Of a stretch of DNA of 64,000 bases, positions 36,467 through 47,313 are shown in pieces. The DNA comes from Schlesneria sp. Its GTDB lineage: Bacteria; Planctomycetota; Planctomycetia; Planctomycetales; Planctomycetaceae. The position numbers and the translations under genes were made by a program. How positions within the stretch are numbered: the first letter of the stretch is position 1; the number at the start of each line of letters is the position of its first letter. The notes under the pieces were generated by a model. The model was not told the DNA's origin and did not search any database. It saw only the letters and a program-made list of their open reading frames with translations. The stretch is taken from assembly GCA_028291515.1 (NCBI GenBank), contig JAQGHU010000040.1:83892-147891 (forward strand), given 5' to 3'.

Positions 36467-39400
36467 CTATTTTGGGGCGGGAACCTGAGCTTTGATGAAA
36501 GCGATCAGATCGGCCAGTGCCTGCTGGTCGATGTCCTTCTCCAGGCCTTCGGGCATCAATGATTGTCCGGTGGAGACCAATTCATCGATGGCCTCTCGCA
36601 GCACGACATCCTCTTTGGCCTCCGCTCGTTTTAGAGTCAGGCTGGCGGTTGTTTCAACGGAGATAATCCCCGCATGAACCGTTCCCTGCTTGGTAATCGC
36701 GGTATAGGTCTGAAAGCTCGGCTGAGCTTCCCGGTTCGGGTCAAGAATCGCGACTAATAAATCGGCGGATGACTTGTTTTGTACACTCGCGAGATCGGGA
36801 CCGACTTGATGGCCTGAAGTTCCTGATCGGTGGCATTGCACGCACGTCTTACCATAAAGCATTTTCCCACGCTCTTGATTTCCTTCCAGTTCCAGAGCGG
36901 GCTGGTAGTCGGCGACGACCTGCTTGCGGTTGCTCGGGGGATCGGCCAAAACTTTGCGGGCCGCTTCACGAACCATGGTATTAGGATGATTCAACAGCAA
37001 CTGACGCTTGTCCCGTTCAATTTCTCCAATCTTGATTTCTCCGACTTCAACAGCTTTGATCAGTGCTGTTGCTCCGCGAGCTGAGCCGACAAGCTGGTCA
37101 ACCGCTTCGCGCCGTGTTGTCGGGCCGAATGCTTTCCACGGCGCGATGATCAAATCTGTGGAATGCAGTGTATTGCTGATCGCGAGGGCTTTCACCGCCG
37201 ATTGCTGAAGCGAAGGAGAAGTCTGAGGTGTACACAACTGCGGAAGAGTTTGCTCAACGAGATCGCCGTCGGCGTAAGCCATCAAAGCGACCGCAGAGAT
37301 GCGATCCGCCTCCAAAGCGGCAGCATCAAGCGATTTTACGGCCGCTTGCTGAAAGACCTTGGCGAGCGACGTATTGACATTTTGATTACGTGCCTCCGCC
37401 AAAACATTCGCGATGGAAGTTCCGCGCCGCCGCAATCCTTCTCCAAAAGCTGATAACACGGCAAAACGAGTCTGTTCGGGAACACTCGGTTTTGAAGTCG
37501 CGACGAGAAACTGAACGGCGTCGTTCGTTTTTGGCGAAGATCCAATCAGTAGCGCCAATTCGACCAATAGTGGACGAACAACTTCTGTTTCTCCGGCCAG
37601 CAGCTCTGCAGCCAAGCTTCCCATGTACGGATGGACCGATGACAGCCACGCAACGCGCAGGTCAGGATCGCTGGCCGCAGCGCGGGCCAGCTCTTTCAAC
37701 CCGGGAACGGCCCGCCTGGCATCCAGTTGTCCCAGTGACAATGCCCATTGCCAGCGAAGTTTTGGCGGCCCATCAGCTAGCAGCGTCGTGATCCGCTTCA
37801 GGCACTCGCTACTGCGGAGATTCTCGAACAAGATGATTCCGTGACGCTGCACTCGCGGATCGGGATCATGCAGCAACCCCAACACATCAGTTTCATTGAG
37901 AGCTCGCAAACCTTGCAGTGCCAAGGCCGCATGCAGCCTCGCGACCGAACTGAACGGGGGTGTACGCTTGGGTAGCCAGGGTAGCGAGGAAGAGGTGACC
38001 ACCCGCAGTTGGTCGATGGCCGAGTTATTCTGGCGTTCAACCAGCAGACGTTGCGCGGTGTCGCGGACAGATCCATGAGGCGAATTCAGCTGTGTGACAA
38101 GTTCAATCGTCGTCGCGCGGCTTAAATCAGGAAGTGGCAGTGTTGAACGCTTCATATCCGACGAAACCAAACGCCAGATCCGCCCTTTGTCGAATCCACT
38201 TTCGAGATCGCACAGTGCCTTGATGTCTTCGGGAATCGAAGCGGGGTGTTCAATGGTTTCGCGATACATGTCCAGCATGTACAGCGTTCCATCGGGCGCG
38301 TTGACAAAATTCGCCGGGCGAAACCAATTGTCTGTGGAGGTCAGGAATTCGCAATTGGCATCCGCACGTTCCGCAATAAAGCCGATGCCATCCTCGGTCA
38401 ACTTCTTCCGATGGACGAGATTTCCACCCACATCGCCGATGAAGACGTTTCCGAGATAGTCAGCAGGATAAGCCCCTCCGCGATAGACCGTGATTCCCGT
38501 CGCTGAAGTGAAGAATCCAATCGGAACCAGTTCGGTGGGAGGCAGCCGCTTGGCAAATTCTGGATCCGCCGCGCGGCGCGCGGTGCGGACGAGTCGCCAC
38601 GGTTCAGCGGAGCTTTTGCGAAAGACGACTGCAGCAGCCCCTTCTTTCGCAATCGGGCGAATGACGCTGGGGATACTGAGTTGCGGATTGCGTTCCAGGT
38701 AGTGCAACGGCCAGGCGACATGGACAATGTGATTGCTGTTCGAGCAAATGAATCGCTCGCCATAGTCATCGATCGTATGACCAAACTGTTGGCCTCCCGA
38801 AACCATCGTGATTTCGTTCGTCATAGGGTCAAGTCGCAGATCGCGACGGCCGGGCGTCAGCTTTCGTTCCGCAGTTGTTCCGTGCGCGGGAATCGTCAAA
38901 TCACCGCCTGCCATCCCCGAAGAGAAATAGATCGCGTTGTCGCGTCCCCATTCCAATCCATTCGCCAGACCTTGCACATTCGTCTGGCTGAAGCCGGTAC
39001 AAATGACGTCTTTCTGATCGGCGACATCATCGCCATTGAGATCCTTCATGTAATACAGATGGGGCGGAGCGAGCACGTACACTCCCCCTTTCGAACAACA
39101 CACCGACTGTGCCCAGCGCAGCTTGTCAGCAAACACAACGCTCTTGTCCATCTGCCCGTCGGCGTTCGTATCTGACAGCAGGCGAATTCGACTCCAGCTT
39201 TCTGGCCGCTGATCTCGATACTTCTGAGGTCGTTGCTCGGGCAGAAAAGGATAGTCGGACATCTCGACTACGTACATCCGATTTCGCTCGTCGAATGCCG
39301 CGTCGATTGGATTCGCGATCTGCGGTTCACTCGCCACTAATTCCAGCGAGAAGCCATGCTGCAGCTCAAATGACTTCAAAGCTTCATCAGGAGACTTGGA

Positions 39401-39523
39401 CGGGATCCGCGGCATCAGGTCCGCCAGCGGTTTGTCCTCGGCGCAACGAGCACTATGCGTAATCCAAAACTGACTAAAGATGGCGGCAACAACAAATAGC
39501 CAGGCCGTGTGGTTGCGACACAT
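36467..39523 (-). CDS. PVC-type membrane-bound dehydrogenase / HEAT / cytochrome c-domain protein
   Basis: 1018 aa. Signal peptide (FVVAAIFSQFWITHSARCAE), an N-terminal six-bladed-propeller dehydrogenase domain (about 45-440; GFSLELVASEPQIANPIDAAF, RIRLLSDTNADGQMDKSVVF, GLANGLEWGRDNAIYF, LYMLDMYRETIEHP), a helical HEAT-like middle (about 450-850) and a C-terminal haem c domain with CVQCH (in YGKTCVQCHRSG) and a late Met-x-x-x-L ligand region (SLMPEGLEKDI). This is the well-known planctomycete/verrucomicrobial family with putative membrane-bound dehydrogenase and PVC-type haem-binding domains; natural substrates are mostly unknown, sugars being the usual guess. The ATG chosen has GGAG upstream; another in-frame ATG is at 39583. 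Confidence 0.93.
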   Translation of the reverse strand: MCRNHTAWLFVVAAIFSQFWITHSARCAEDKPLADLMPRIPSKSPDEALKSFELQHGFSLELVASEPQIANPIDAAFDERNRMYVVEMSDYPFLPEQRPQKYRDQRPESWSRIRLLSDTNADGQMDKSVVFADKLRWAQSVCCSKGGVYVLAPPHLYYMKDLNGDDVADQKDVICTGFSQTNVQGLANGLEWGRDNAIYFSSGMAGGDLTIPAHGTTAERKLTPGRRDLRLDPMTNEITMVSGGQQFGHTIDDYGERFICSNSNHIVHVAWPLHYLERNPQLSIPSVIRPIAKEGAAAVVFRKSSAEPWRLVRTARRAADPEFAKRLPPTELVPIGFFTSATGITVYRGGAYPADYLGNVFIGDVGGNLVHRKKLTEDGIGFIAERADANCEFLTSTDNWFRPANFVNAPDGTLYMLDMYRETIEHPASIPEDIKALCDLESGFDKGRIWRLVSSDMKRSTLPLPDLSRATTIELVTQLNSPHGSVRDTAQRLLVERQNNSAIDQLRVVTSSSLPWLPKRTPPFSSVARLHAALALQGLRALNETDVLGLLHDPDPRVQRHGIILFENLRSSECLKRITTLLADGPPKLRWQWALSLGQLDARRAVPGLKELARAAASDPDLRVAWLSSVHPYMGSLAAELLAGETEVVRPLLVELALLIGSSPKTNDAVQFLVATSKPSVPEQTRFAVLSAFGEGLRRRGTSIANVLAEARNQNVNTSLAKVFQQAAVKSLDAAALEADRISAVALMAYADGDLVEQTLPQLCTPQTSPSLQQSAVKALAISNTLHSTDLIIAPWKAFGPTTRREAVDQLVGSARGATALIKAVEVGEIKIGEIERDKRQLLLNHPNTMVREAARKVLADPPSNRKQVVADYQPALELEGNQERGKMLYGKTCVQCHRSGTSGHQVGPDLASVQNKSSADLLVAILDPNREAQPSFQTYTAITKQGTVHAGIISVETTASLTLKRAEAKEDVVLREAIDELVSTGQSLMPEGLEKDIDQQALADLIAFIKAQVPAPK

Positions 39524-39739
39524 GAACTGGTTCTCCACAGGTGGGCTTTTGCGATGGGGCGTGACTGATTGAGAATACCGCATCGTGCCTGCGAAGCCAC
39601 CCATCCATGATCAGTATTCCATCTGGAACACTCCTCACTTCGGTGAAGCCCAGTCTGGGCCATGTCTTAGGTTTCGGTCATCTTCGTGAAGCCGAACTGC
39701 TGATATGGCATCAACCTCGGCATCGGTCGCGAGCCTGGA

Positions 39740-40096
39740 TCAGTAAGAAGCCACTATTGCGATGGGCCGTTCTACTTCCGCTGAGTATATCGCATCCAGC
39801 AAAAATGCAATCTCACGCGCAATAAGAGCAATCGCGAGATCACTGCCCCAGACGTTGAGGAGTGGAGATTCATCCGCGGCCCATTCACGCAAACCCAGCT
39901 TGCGACTGGACACAACGACAGAAGCAGCATCCCGTCGAGGCTGAATGACTATCATTTCGCCGGGCTTGAATGGATTGGGTCGTGTGACTGGAGATCCCCT
40001 TACGAGCCGAGGGTCAGACTCGCAAAGCGCAATCCAGCGATCTCTATCCAACGGCGCACTGTCCGATTTCCCGACAATGACGCCGTGAAGTTCCAT
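39740..40096 (-). CDS. Hypothetical protein, 118 aa, third gene of the dxr-rseP operon
   Basis: The ATG lies 10 bases past the rseP stop on the same strand. The sequence looks like a real globular protein (WIALCESDPRLVR, PFKPGEMIVIQPRRDAASVV, LLNVWGSDLAIALIAREIAF) with a C-terminal helix, no signal peptide and no membrane segment. No family recognised. Position suggests co-expression with isoprenoid synthesis and the S2P protease but not a role. Confidence 0.65.
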   Translation of the reverse strand: MELHGVIVGKSDSAPLDRDRWIALCESDPRLVRGSPVTRPNPFKPGEMIVIQPRRDAASVVVSSRKLGLREWAADESPLLNVWGSDLAIALIAREIAFLLDAIYSAEVERPIAIVASY

Positions 40097-40106
40097 TAAT
40101 CGGTGA

Positions 40107-42128
40107 CTACTTCTTGAACGGATGTACTAGCAAGTCCAGATACAGGACGAATCCCATCAGGCCCAGCAGGAATGCCATCCCGGCATAGGTGGCACCGATC
40201 AGGACCTTTTCGCTCGGGCGGCGGCGTGTAACCGCTTCCCACAACAAAAAGACCATGTGTCCCCCGTCGAGGACCGGGATGGGCAGAAAGTTCAGCACCG
40301 CCAGATTGATGCTCAGGAAACCGAGGAACAACAGCAGCGGGGCAAACCCATGCTCAACGATCTGAATCGCTGCCGAGGCGATACCGATCGGGCCATGCAG
40401 TTCCTTGGGAGAAACTCGACCCGTAAATAGGCTGCTCAGCGTGAGATAGATGTTCATCGCTGAGTTACGAGTATAGTTCGACGACATCGACCAGGCGTCA
40501 CCAATGTTGTGTGCCTTCAGTTCGATGAGCAATGGTTGAGTGCGCAGGCCCAGGATCATTGGCAGCGGCCAGCTTGGATCGGGTTGCGGAATCAAGTCGA
40601 CCTTTCGTTCCTTCTGGTCTTCGATCAACGTCAATCGGACATGGCGCTGCGGAAGTTCCTGCATCTTCCAGAAGGCGTAACCCCAATTGTTAGACTTGGC
40701 TTCTTTGATGGGGTCATCCAGATCGATCGCAATCGTTTTGTCTTTCAGTCCGTCGGTGGCTGCGGCTGGCAAGAAGAGTTCAATTCGCTTCACCTTGGAC
40801 AGTCGCTTGATGCCTTCCTTATCGGCGGCACTGCCGGGCTCAACACCCAACACCACCGGAATCGTATGAAATGCCACGCCGATTGCTGGGATGGCGATTG
40901 ATTCGCCTTCCATGAATGGTTGATCGGTCCAACCTGGTTGATCAACGGGACGGATTGTTAGATCAACCTGTTTGGGGCCTCCCTCTTTGGGCTGTCGGGT
41001 GACGCGAACATCGACTTCCTGACCTTGCAACTTAGCGAATTCGTTGGGCAACTTGAGCGGATCGAGTTCCTCACCCACGGTCTTGCCATTGACCTTCACA
41101 AATTTATCGCCTTCCAGCAATCCGGCAATCTCGGCGGGCGACCCCTTTTGGATCGATGCGATCGGGCCCGAATCCATCGACAGCCCCAACGTCCGAAACA
41201 CATTGTCTTTCACGACAACCGTCTCTTTTGTCCCATTGCTTCGCTCGACTCCCACCTCAAGTGGCTTTGCAGTCTGAGCAGCCAACTTCTTTCGCATTTC
41301 CCAGAATGTGGTGACCGCTTCGCCATTGATGGACTTGATTGCATCACCAGGCATAAACGGCGGTTCAGCGTTGGCAGCCGGAGTCCCCTCGGCGGTCGCT
41401 TTGATCTTCTCTGTGGGATCTTTGAAAACATTCAAACTGCTGGAATGCAGCACGCCGATCTGCGGTAGAGAACCGGTCTTCTTCGGCAGAACCTCGATTT
41501 CAAACGAGCTTCCGTCACGATGACGACCTTCGATCGCCAACGGGGGAGACGACAACGCCACATTCAGTCGCACTTCTTCAAACGTCAGAATGCGGCGGCC
41601 GTTGATCTTCTCGATCAAGTCGTCTGGTCGCAGTCCTGCCTGCCAGGCGGGCATGCCCGGACGAACTTCACCGATCACGGCAGGAGTTGTTTCGTAACCC
41701 AGCGCGAACGCTCCAGCAACGAAGAACACAGCAGTGATCACGTTCATCGTGACGCCAGCGGAAATGATGGCCATCCGCTGGAACACATTCTTGGCCAGGT
41801 ACGATCGCGGATCTTGAGCGATCTCTTCATTGGTCAATTGACTCGGATCGGCATCGTCCTGGCCCAGCATCTTGACATAGCCGCCAAACGGGATCAGCGA
41901 CAGCGCGTACTCGGTCTCGCCCCACTTCCAACCAAACAGAATGGGGCCGAACCCAATGCTGAATCGTTCCACATTGACGTTGCACCATTTGGCGACCGCG
42001 AAATGCCCGAGCTCGTGAAAGAAGATCACCATGCCTAGACCAATCGCGGCCCACGCGATGTTCACGCCGTTGGAGGCCAGATAGTTCAAGTTGTCCATCA
42101 ACTTGGCAGCCAATGTCAGCATTTCCAT
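40107..42128 (-). CDS. rseP: RIP site-2 metalloprotease
   Basis: 673 aa, longer than E. coli RseP (450) because of extra periplasmic material between the membrane segments. Zinc site His38-Glu39-x-x-His42 in FFHELGHF in the first membrane helix, and the second-helix motif [12 protein letters not shown] near the C-terminus. PDZ-like repeats fill the middle ([51 protein letters not shown]). It cleaves transmembrane substrates, classically anti-sigma factors. The ATG has AGGAG 8 bases upstream, placed inside the end of dxr; the two genes overlap by 13 bases, so translation is coupled. A longer frame exists but lies within dxr. Confidence 0.95.
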   Translation of the reverse strand: MEMLTLAAKLMDNLNYLASNGVNIAWAAIGLGMVIFFHELGHFAVAKWCNVNVERFSIGFGPILFGWKWGETEYALSLIPFGGYVKMLGQDDADPSQLTNEEIAQDPRSYLAKNVFQRMAIISAGVTMNVITAVFFVAGAFALGYETTPAVIGEVRPGMPAWQAGLRPDDLIEKINGRRILTFEEVRLNVALSSPPLAIEGRHRDGSSFEIEVLPKKTGSLPQIGVLHSSSLNVFKDPTEKIKATAEGTPAANAEPPFMPGDAIKSINGEAVTTFWEMRKKLAAQTAKPLEVGVERSNGTKETVVVKDNVFRTLGLSMDSGPIASIQKGSPAEIAGLLEGDKFVKVNGKTVGEELDPLKLPNEFAKLQGQEVDVRVTRQPKEGGPKQVDLTIRPVDQPGWTDQPFMEGESIAIPAIGVAFHTIPVVLGVEPGSAADKEGIKRLSKVKRIELFLPAAATDGLKDKTIAIDLDDPIKEAKSNNWGYAFWKMQELPQRHVRLTLIEDQKERKVDLIPQPDPSWPLPMILGLRTQPLLIELKAHNIGDAWSMSSNYTRNSAMNIYLTLSSLFTGRVSPKELHGPIGIASAAIQIVEHGFAPLLLFLGFLSINLAVLNFLPIPVLDGGHMVFLLWEAVTRRRPSEKVLIGATYAGMAFLLGLMGFVLYLDLLVHPFKK

Positions 42129-43312
42129 CGTCTCATCTCCTCGCGAGCCCACACATCCTGACGCAGCAATTCGCTGAGCGTCGGATGGGGATCGTCGTTG
42201 TGCGCATTTAGAATTTCCCGGCAAGCGCGCGGGATATCAGCGAATCTCAAACGTCCTTCCAAAAATCGCTCGACAGCCACTTCATTCGCGGCGTTCAAAA
42301 CGGCACCGGTGGCACCGCCTCGTTGAGCGACCTCAAACCCTAATTGCAACGCCGGAAACGCATCCATGTCCGGCACTTGAAAATCCAACTGAGCCGATTG
42401 CGTCCAGTCGATCGTCGGGCTGACACCCGGCCACCGATCTGGATATGTCAAAGCATACTGAATTGGCAGTTTCATGTCTGGTGGAGAAAGCTGCGCGATG
42501 ACCGACCCATCAACAAACTCGACCATCGAATGAACAATCGATTGCGGATGAACGACGACGGAAATCTGGTCCGCGTTCAAGCCGAACAGCCAGCGCGCTT
42601 CGATAATCTCCAACGCCTTATTCATCATTGTTGCGGAATCAACGGTGATCTTCGGCCCCATCTGCCATGTCGGATGCGCCAAAGCTCGCTCGACCGTCAC
42701 CTCAGTCTCTAATCGCTGCTTGGACCAGCCTCGAAAGGGCCCTCCGCTCGCGGTCAAGATGATCCGCTTCACGTCGGTCGGTCGGCCGGACTGAAGGCAT
42801 TGGAAAATCGCACTGTGTTCGCTGTCGACTGGAATTAACTCGGCCTTCGTCCGCGCTGCCAGTTCCATCACCAACGGACCGGCGACGACCAATGTCTCTT
42901 TGTTGGCGATCGCGACTCGTTTGCCAGACTCGATCGCAGCCCAGGCTCCACGCAGCCCCGCGGCTCCGACAATCCCAACCACAACCGTATCAACATCTGG
43001 ATGCGAGGCCAGCCGCTCCACGGCTTCCGGACCAAACATCACTTCCGTCCCTTGCGGGAACTCTTCGGCTTTTACGGCGGATTGATCATCGGCGTTGGAG
43101 ACAATGGCCCAGCGCGGGTTAAAACGTCGGCACTGTTCTGCCATCGATTGCCAGCGTCGATGTGCCGTGACTCCGGCCAGTTCCAGGCGATCACTATGAG
43201 CGGCGATCACGTCCAGACAACTGGTACCGATCGAGCCGGTTGATCCGAGGAGGGCAATTCGATTTCGAGACTGTTGATTGGCATTCGCCAAGGCAGGGGA
43301 CTCGCTCTTCAT
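42116..43312 (-). CDS. dxr: 1-deoxy-D-xylulose 5-phosphate reductoisomerase
   Basis: 398 aa. Second step of the MEP pathway: NADPH-dependent conversion of DXP to MEP. NADPH motif LLGSTGSIG (21-29), [11 protein letters not shown], the metal-ligand motif [11 protein letters not shown] (Asp and Glu intact), [21 protein letters not shown] and [13 protein letters not shown] are all present. The start is the ATG giving MKSESPAL; a TTG 8 codons up is unlikely. First gene of a minus-strand operon with rseP, the same order (dxr-rseP) as in many bacteria. Confidence 0.97.
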   Translation of the reverse strand: MKSESPALANANQQSRNRIALLGSTGSIGTSCLDVIAAHSDRLELAGVTAHRRWQSMAEQCRRFNPRWAIVSNADDQSAVKAEEFPQGTEVMFGPEAVERLASHPDVDTVVVGIVGAAGLRGAWAAIESGKRVAIANKETLVVAGPLVMELAARTKAELIPVDSEHSAIFQCLQSGRPTDVKRIILTASGGPFRGWSKQRLETEVTVERALAHPTWQMGPKITVDSATMMNKALEIIEARWLFGLNADQISVVVHPQSIVHSMVEFVDGSVIAQLSPPDMKLPIQYALTYPDRWPGVSPTIDWTQSAQLDFQVPDMDAFPALQLGFEVAQRGGATGAVLNAANEVAVERFLEGRLRFADIPRACREILNAHNDDPHPTLSELLRQDVWAREEMRRWKC

Positions 43313-43546
43313 CGCGACTGGGAGGAATCGCCGCAACTCGTGGCAGCCATTTCAATTGCACGCTCCCTCATGCAGCCCCGCATTCTAGATAGCAAACCGA
43401 AACCGGGCAAGGGAGTTCCGGTCGCCAGTCGGATTGACCCCGTAGCATTGGAGTCTGCGGGCCGAATGTTACACTGCCCTGCACAAATCGATATGACTTT
43501 CGACTTCTACAACTCTCATCCGTGTCGAACAACCTGAAGCTCACCC

Positions 43547-45070
43547 ATGCCGGATACTGCAGAGCCGTTACCGCCATTGCTGGACTGCCGCAACATCGGC
43601 GTGCGATTTGGCGGAGTGATCGCACTTCACGGGGTCAATTTTGATATTCAACCCGGCGAAGTCCACGGTCTCGTCGGGTGCAACGGTGCCGGGAAGAGTA
43701 CCCTGATGAAGGTGCTGGCTGGTGCCGTCCCCGAATATACGGGGGAAATCAAGATCGACGGGCAACTCGTGCGGCTGCATTCCCCGCGCGAAGCGCTGAC
43801 GCAGCGGATCGCGATGGTCTATCAGGAGTTATCAGGAATCGGCGCACTGACCGTGGCTGAAAACCTGTGCCTCGGACGGCAACCGACTCGTTGGGGCCGA
43901 ATCGACTGGAATCGCATGAATCGCGAGGCCGCGGCGTCGCTGGCAGAACTGGATATCCAGATCAACGTGAAGCGGCGACTGGATTCCTATCCGTTGGTGA
44001 TTCGGCAGATGGTCGAAATCGCCCGCGGCCTGCATAGTGGAGCCCGAATCCTGATTCTGGATGAACCAACCAGTGCGCTCAGCCTTCCGGAAGCCAGACG
44101 CCTGTTCGAACTGATCGCCAAGCTCAAGATCCGTGGGGTCGCGATGGTTTTCATCAGTCACTTCATCGAGGACGTGCTGGCAATCTGTGATCGGGTGACG
44201 ATCCTGCGCGACGGTCGCAGGTTGCAGACGAAACGGTCCAGTGAACTCAATCGCGCGAGCATCCTGCATCAAATGGTCGGCGAAGAGCGCGAATCGGCCG
44301 CGGATGAGAAAACAGAGGCGTTGCTTCCTGCGGCTGGCACTACGATGCCGAGATTGGCTGTGAAAAACCTTCGACAAGGCGTCCGGTTCCAAAACATCAC
44401 CTTGGACGTGAAGCCTGGAGAGTGTCTGGGACTGTACGGATTCGTTGGAGCCGGCCATCAAGAACTGGTCCACGCCCTGGCGGGTGCTATTCCAATCGAC
44501 GCAGGGGAAATCACACTCGATGGACATCGCATGCGAACCGGCGACGTTCCGTCCGCCGTGTCGAAAGGAGTCGTTCTCGTCGCCGCAGATCGTGCTCAAA
44601 CCCTGGCGCGTCGTGCGTCGATCGCTCACAATGCGACACTCGCTCACCTCAAGCGGACTGTCGGTTCATGGATTACGGGTCGCAAAGAACTGCGTGTCTG
44701 TCAGCCACTTTTGGAACGGGTCGGATGTCGACCACCCAACCCCAAGCTTCGCGCCGGTGCCCTCTCTGGCGGAAACCAACAGAAGGTCGTTTTAGCCAAA
44801 TGGCTGCTGGGGCCGATCCATGTGCTATTACTCGAAGAACCAACGCGAGGGATGGACGTGCATGCCAAGGCCGAAGTGATGGAATTGGTGGCTCAGCAAA
44901 AGCGAAACGGCGCAGCGATCATCCTGGCGACCACCGAGCCTGAACTGGTACTGGCACATGCAGATCGAATCGTCACTTTCGCGCGGGGCCGGATCACGCG
45001 AGAATTCTCGGGGCAACGAGTCACCAAGCAAGACCTGATGCACTGTGCTGAGGAATCCTGCAGCAACTAG
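43547..45070 (+). CDS. Sugar ABC transporter ATP-binding protein (RbsA/MglA type, two ABC domains)
   Basis: 507 aa. First ABC domain (about 12-245): Walker A GCNGAGKSTLMK, Walker B ILILDEPTSALS, H-loop VFISHFIED, with the signature degenerated to YPLVIRQMVEIA as usual in RbsA. Second domain (about 262-505): Walker A replaced by GFVGAGHQEL (also typical), signature LSGGNQQKVVLAKW and Walker B LLLEEPTRGMD. Energises uptake of pentose, hexose or related compounds (CUT2 class). The permease follows after 48 bases. No periplasmic binding protein gene lies next to it. Confidence 0.93.
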   Translation: MPDTAEPLPPLLDCRNIGVRFGGVIALHGVNFDIQPGEVHGLVGCNGAGKSTLMKVLAGAVPEYTGEIKIDGQLVRLHSPREALTQRIAMVYQELSGIGALTVAENLCLGRQPTRWGRIDWNRMNREAAASLAELDIQINVKRRLDSYPLVIRQMVEIARGLHSGARILILDEPTSALSLPEARRLFELIAKLKIRGVAMVFISHFIEDVLAICDRVTILRDGRRLQTKRSSELNRASILHQMVGEERESAADEKTEALLPAAGTTMPRLAVKNLRQGVRFQNITLDVKPGECLGLYGFVGAGHQELVHALAGAIPIDAGEITLDGHRMRTGDVPSAVSKGVVLVAADRAQTLARRASIAHNATLAHLKRTVGSWITGRKELRVCQPLLERVGCRPPNPKLRAGALSGGNQQKVVLAKWLLGPIHVLLLEEPTRGMDVHAKAEVMELVAQQKRNGAAIILATTEPELVLAHADRIVTFARGRITREFSGQRVTKQDLMHCAEESCSN

Positions 45071-45118
45071 AACGGCATTCGTTCTCAGACCGCGAATCAA
45101 CACCTCTGAAGATCACCA

Positions 45119-46432
45119 ATGACCGCTAAGCCTGCCTCACTCGACTTGGACAAATCCAGACGCCGAATCGACTGGGCGAGTCTGGCCCCGCTGGTCACAT
45201 TGCTGGCCATCATGGTCGTGTTCGGGTTTCTGGCAACGGAATTCTTCAGCCTGGGGACGATTTCGCAGACGCTGAAACGTGGATCTGTACTGGCGATCGT
45301 GGCAACTGGCCTGACCTTTGTTTTGCTGTGCGCCGAAATCGACCTTTCTGTGGGCACCATGGCACTGTTCTCCGCATGCGTTTGTGGAGTGATTTGGGCG
45401 CAGCCGTTTGCGGCAGGCGCTCGCGAAATCCAGGATCAACGTAAAACCGCACTTTCCTTGGTCGATAAGCGTCTGTCAGCCGAGCGAAAGCTTGACGCCG
45501 CAATCAAGGAACGCGATGCATTGACTGACGCGAACGACAAGCAACGCGAGCAGCTCGAGAAAACGATTCGGGAGTCGACCGAAGTCATCGATAAAGCGAC
45601 CGCCGCAATTGATCAAGCCCCCGCAAGTAGGACTGGTGCGGAATTTCGTTCGACAGCGGTTGCGATCGCAATCCCGTTTCTAGTCGCGCTGATCCTGGGG
45701 GGCGTCTCTGGGACATTGACCGTTTCGTCGGGGTTGCCAAGCTTCATCATTACACTGGCAATGATGTACATGGCGAACGGCCTGGCGCGATTTGTCACGC
45801 TCAGCCAGAAATACGATGTCCCTCAGTTTTTAAAAGAACTCGGCAACGCGCCGCTCGCCAAGTTGAATCTGTTTGGCCGCACTTTGGAAATCCCGCAGAG
45901 CGCCGTGCTGGCGGCGGTGGTGATGCTCGTCGCGCATGTCGTCTTGCAGCACACGCGGTTCGGTCGCTACGTCTATATGATAGGCGGCAACCGACAGGCG
46001 GCGCGACTAGCGGGCGTGCGAACAGAGCGGATTGTCATTGGATCGCTGATGATTTGCGCCGTCACGGCTGCCTGCGGAGGTATGGTGAATGCCGGCCGTT
46101 TGGAAAGCGTGAGTCTGGATCAAAACGCGGACCTCTTGCTGGAAGCGGTCGCCTGCGTCGTCCTTGGGGGAACTAGCTTGTTTGGTGGCGAAGGAGGAAT
46201 CGGCCGCACAGCGGTCGGTGTCTTCACTTTCACCATTCTGCGAGTCGGCTTGGAAGCGACCGACCCCGCTCGACTCATCAAGTACTCGTGGCTCTCGCAG
46301 GCTTGGAAACAGGAACTGCTCAAGATGAGCTGGGTCACGCAGTTCGACCTGCTGCGACCGTTCCTGCTGGGCATCGTGTTGATGCTGGCACTGGTCATCC
46401 ATGGCCGGCTCGTGCGAAAGCATCACGAATAG
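45119..46432 (+). CDS. Sugar ABC transporter permease (RbsC type) with a charged coiled-coil insert
   Basis: 437 aa against about 320-350 for RbsC/XylH. Family marks: AEIDLSVGTMALFSA (72-86), GLPSFIITLAMMYMANGLAR, GGNRQAARLAGV and LGGTSLFGGEGGIGRT. Between the second and third membrane segments (about residues 98-178) lies a stretch of roughly 75 residues that is highly charged and heptad-like (QDQRKTALSLVDKRLSAERK; KQREQLEKTIRESTEVIDKA), predicted coiled coil and not part of the usual fold. The rest, including the C-terminal membrane segment, is intact. It forms an operon with the ATPase upstream. Function is as the CUT2 channel; the insert's role is unknown. Confidence 0.9.
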   Translation: MTAKPASLDLDKSRRRIDWASLAPLVTLLAIMVVFGFLATEFFSLGTISQTLKRGSVLAIVATGLTFVLLCAEIDLSVGTMALFSACVCGVIWAQPFAAGAREIQDQRKTALSLVDKRLSAERKLDAAIKERDALTDANDKQREQLEKTIRESTEVIDKATAAIDQAPASRTGAEFRSTAVAIAIPFLVALILGGVSGTLTVSSGLPSFIITLAMMYMANGLARFVTLSQKYDVPQFLKELGNAPLAKLNLFGRTLEIPQSAVLAAVVMLVAHVVLQHTRFGRYVYMIGGNRQAARLAGVRTERIVIGSLMICAVTAACGGMVNAGRLESVSLDQNADLLLEAVACVVLGGTSLFGGEGGIGRTAVGVFTFTILRVGLEATDPARLIKYSWLSQAWKQELLKMSWVTQFDLLRPFLLGIVLMLALVIHGRLVRKHHE

Positions 46433-46449
46433 CGGCTGCAACCCGTACC

Positions 46450-47100
46450 CTACGTATCGATCCGTACGACCACGTCTTCGGTCTTGAATCGCACCTTCGG
46501 CAGTTGCGCATACTTGTCATGGTCCGCTCGATAACCCGCCACACAAGCCACGACGGTCGCATAGCCTTGGTCAGGCAAGCCTAACAGCGCGTCATACTTG
46601 GCGATATCGATTCCCTCCATCGGGCAGGTATCAATCCCCATCATCGCCGCCGTCGCCATGAATTGGCCCAGGGCGATGTACACCTGCAACGCGGCCCAGT
46701 GGTTCAAGTTGATTTTGCCACCATGCAGCGCGCCGATCATCGACTTTCGAAAACCACTGAGCGCTTCCACGGTCGTGCCACGAACTTCAGCGGTTCGCGC
46801 CACATATCTATCGATATCCTCGGCCGGCAGGTTCTGCCGCGTTGCGAATACAACTACGTGCGAGCCTTCGGCGAGCTGATGCTGCCCCCACGAAATCAGC
46901 TTCAGCTTGTCTTTCGTCTCTTGCCCCGTAACGACAATGAATCGCCAAGGCTGCAGACCGAATGACGACGGTGTCAGCACCAGCGATTGCTCCAGAGTCG
47001 CCCAATCCTCCTCCGCGATTTTGCGGGCGGGATCAAAGCGCTTCGTGGCATACCGCCACTTCAACTGCTGCAGTACCGTTTCATTCGAGACGGGTTTCAT
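46450..47100 (-). CDS. NAD(P)H-dependent nitroreductase family oxidoreductase
   Basis: 216 aa, FMN-dependent nitroreductase fold. Marks: RYATKRFDPARKI, LTPSSFGLQPWRFIVV, GIDTCPMEGID and YATVVACVAGYR. Closest in layout to NfsB-like/dihydropteridine-reductase-like enzymes reducing quinones or nitroaromatics in the cytoplasm. The ATG with GAAAGAG upstream is chosen. It is divergent from the marR gene (283 bases apart), a layout commonly seen when a MarR regulator controls an electrophile-detoxifying enzyme. Confidence 0.9.
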   Translation of the reverse strand: MKPVSNETVLQQLKWRYATKRFDPARKIAEEDWATLEQSLVLTPSSFGLQPWRFIVVTGQETKDKLKLISWGQHQLAEGSHVVVFATRQNLPAEDIDRYVARTAEVRGTTVEALSGFRKSMIGALHGGKINLNHWAALQVYIALGQFMATAAMMGIDTCPMEGIDIAKYDALLGLPDQGYATVVACVAGYRADHDKYAQLPKVRFKTEDVVVRIDT

Positions 47101-47313
47101 AGCGCTCTTTCGCGACAATTTTGTAACCGGGACAACGCCCAAAGCCTAGAATCTGACCGACTTTCTGACAAGCAGAGATTTTCGGATGCCATTGTCGCAA
47201 GCCGTTCAACAATCCGTAGCTACGCGCGATTGAGCACGTTTGAAGGCTTCACATTCCGAGTTCTGGCGAATGCAGCTTCCTTCTCGGCTGCAAGAAACCA
47301 TCGGGAAATCTGC

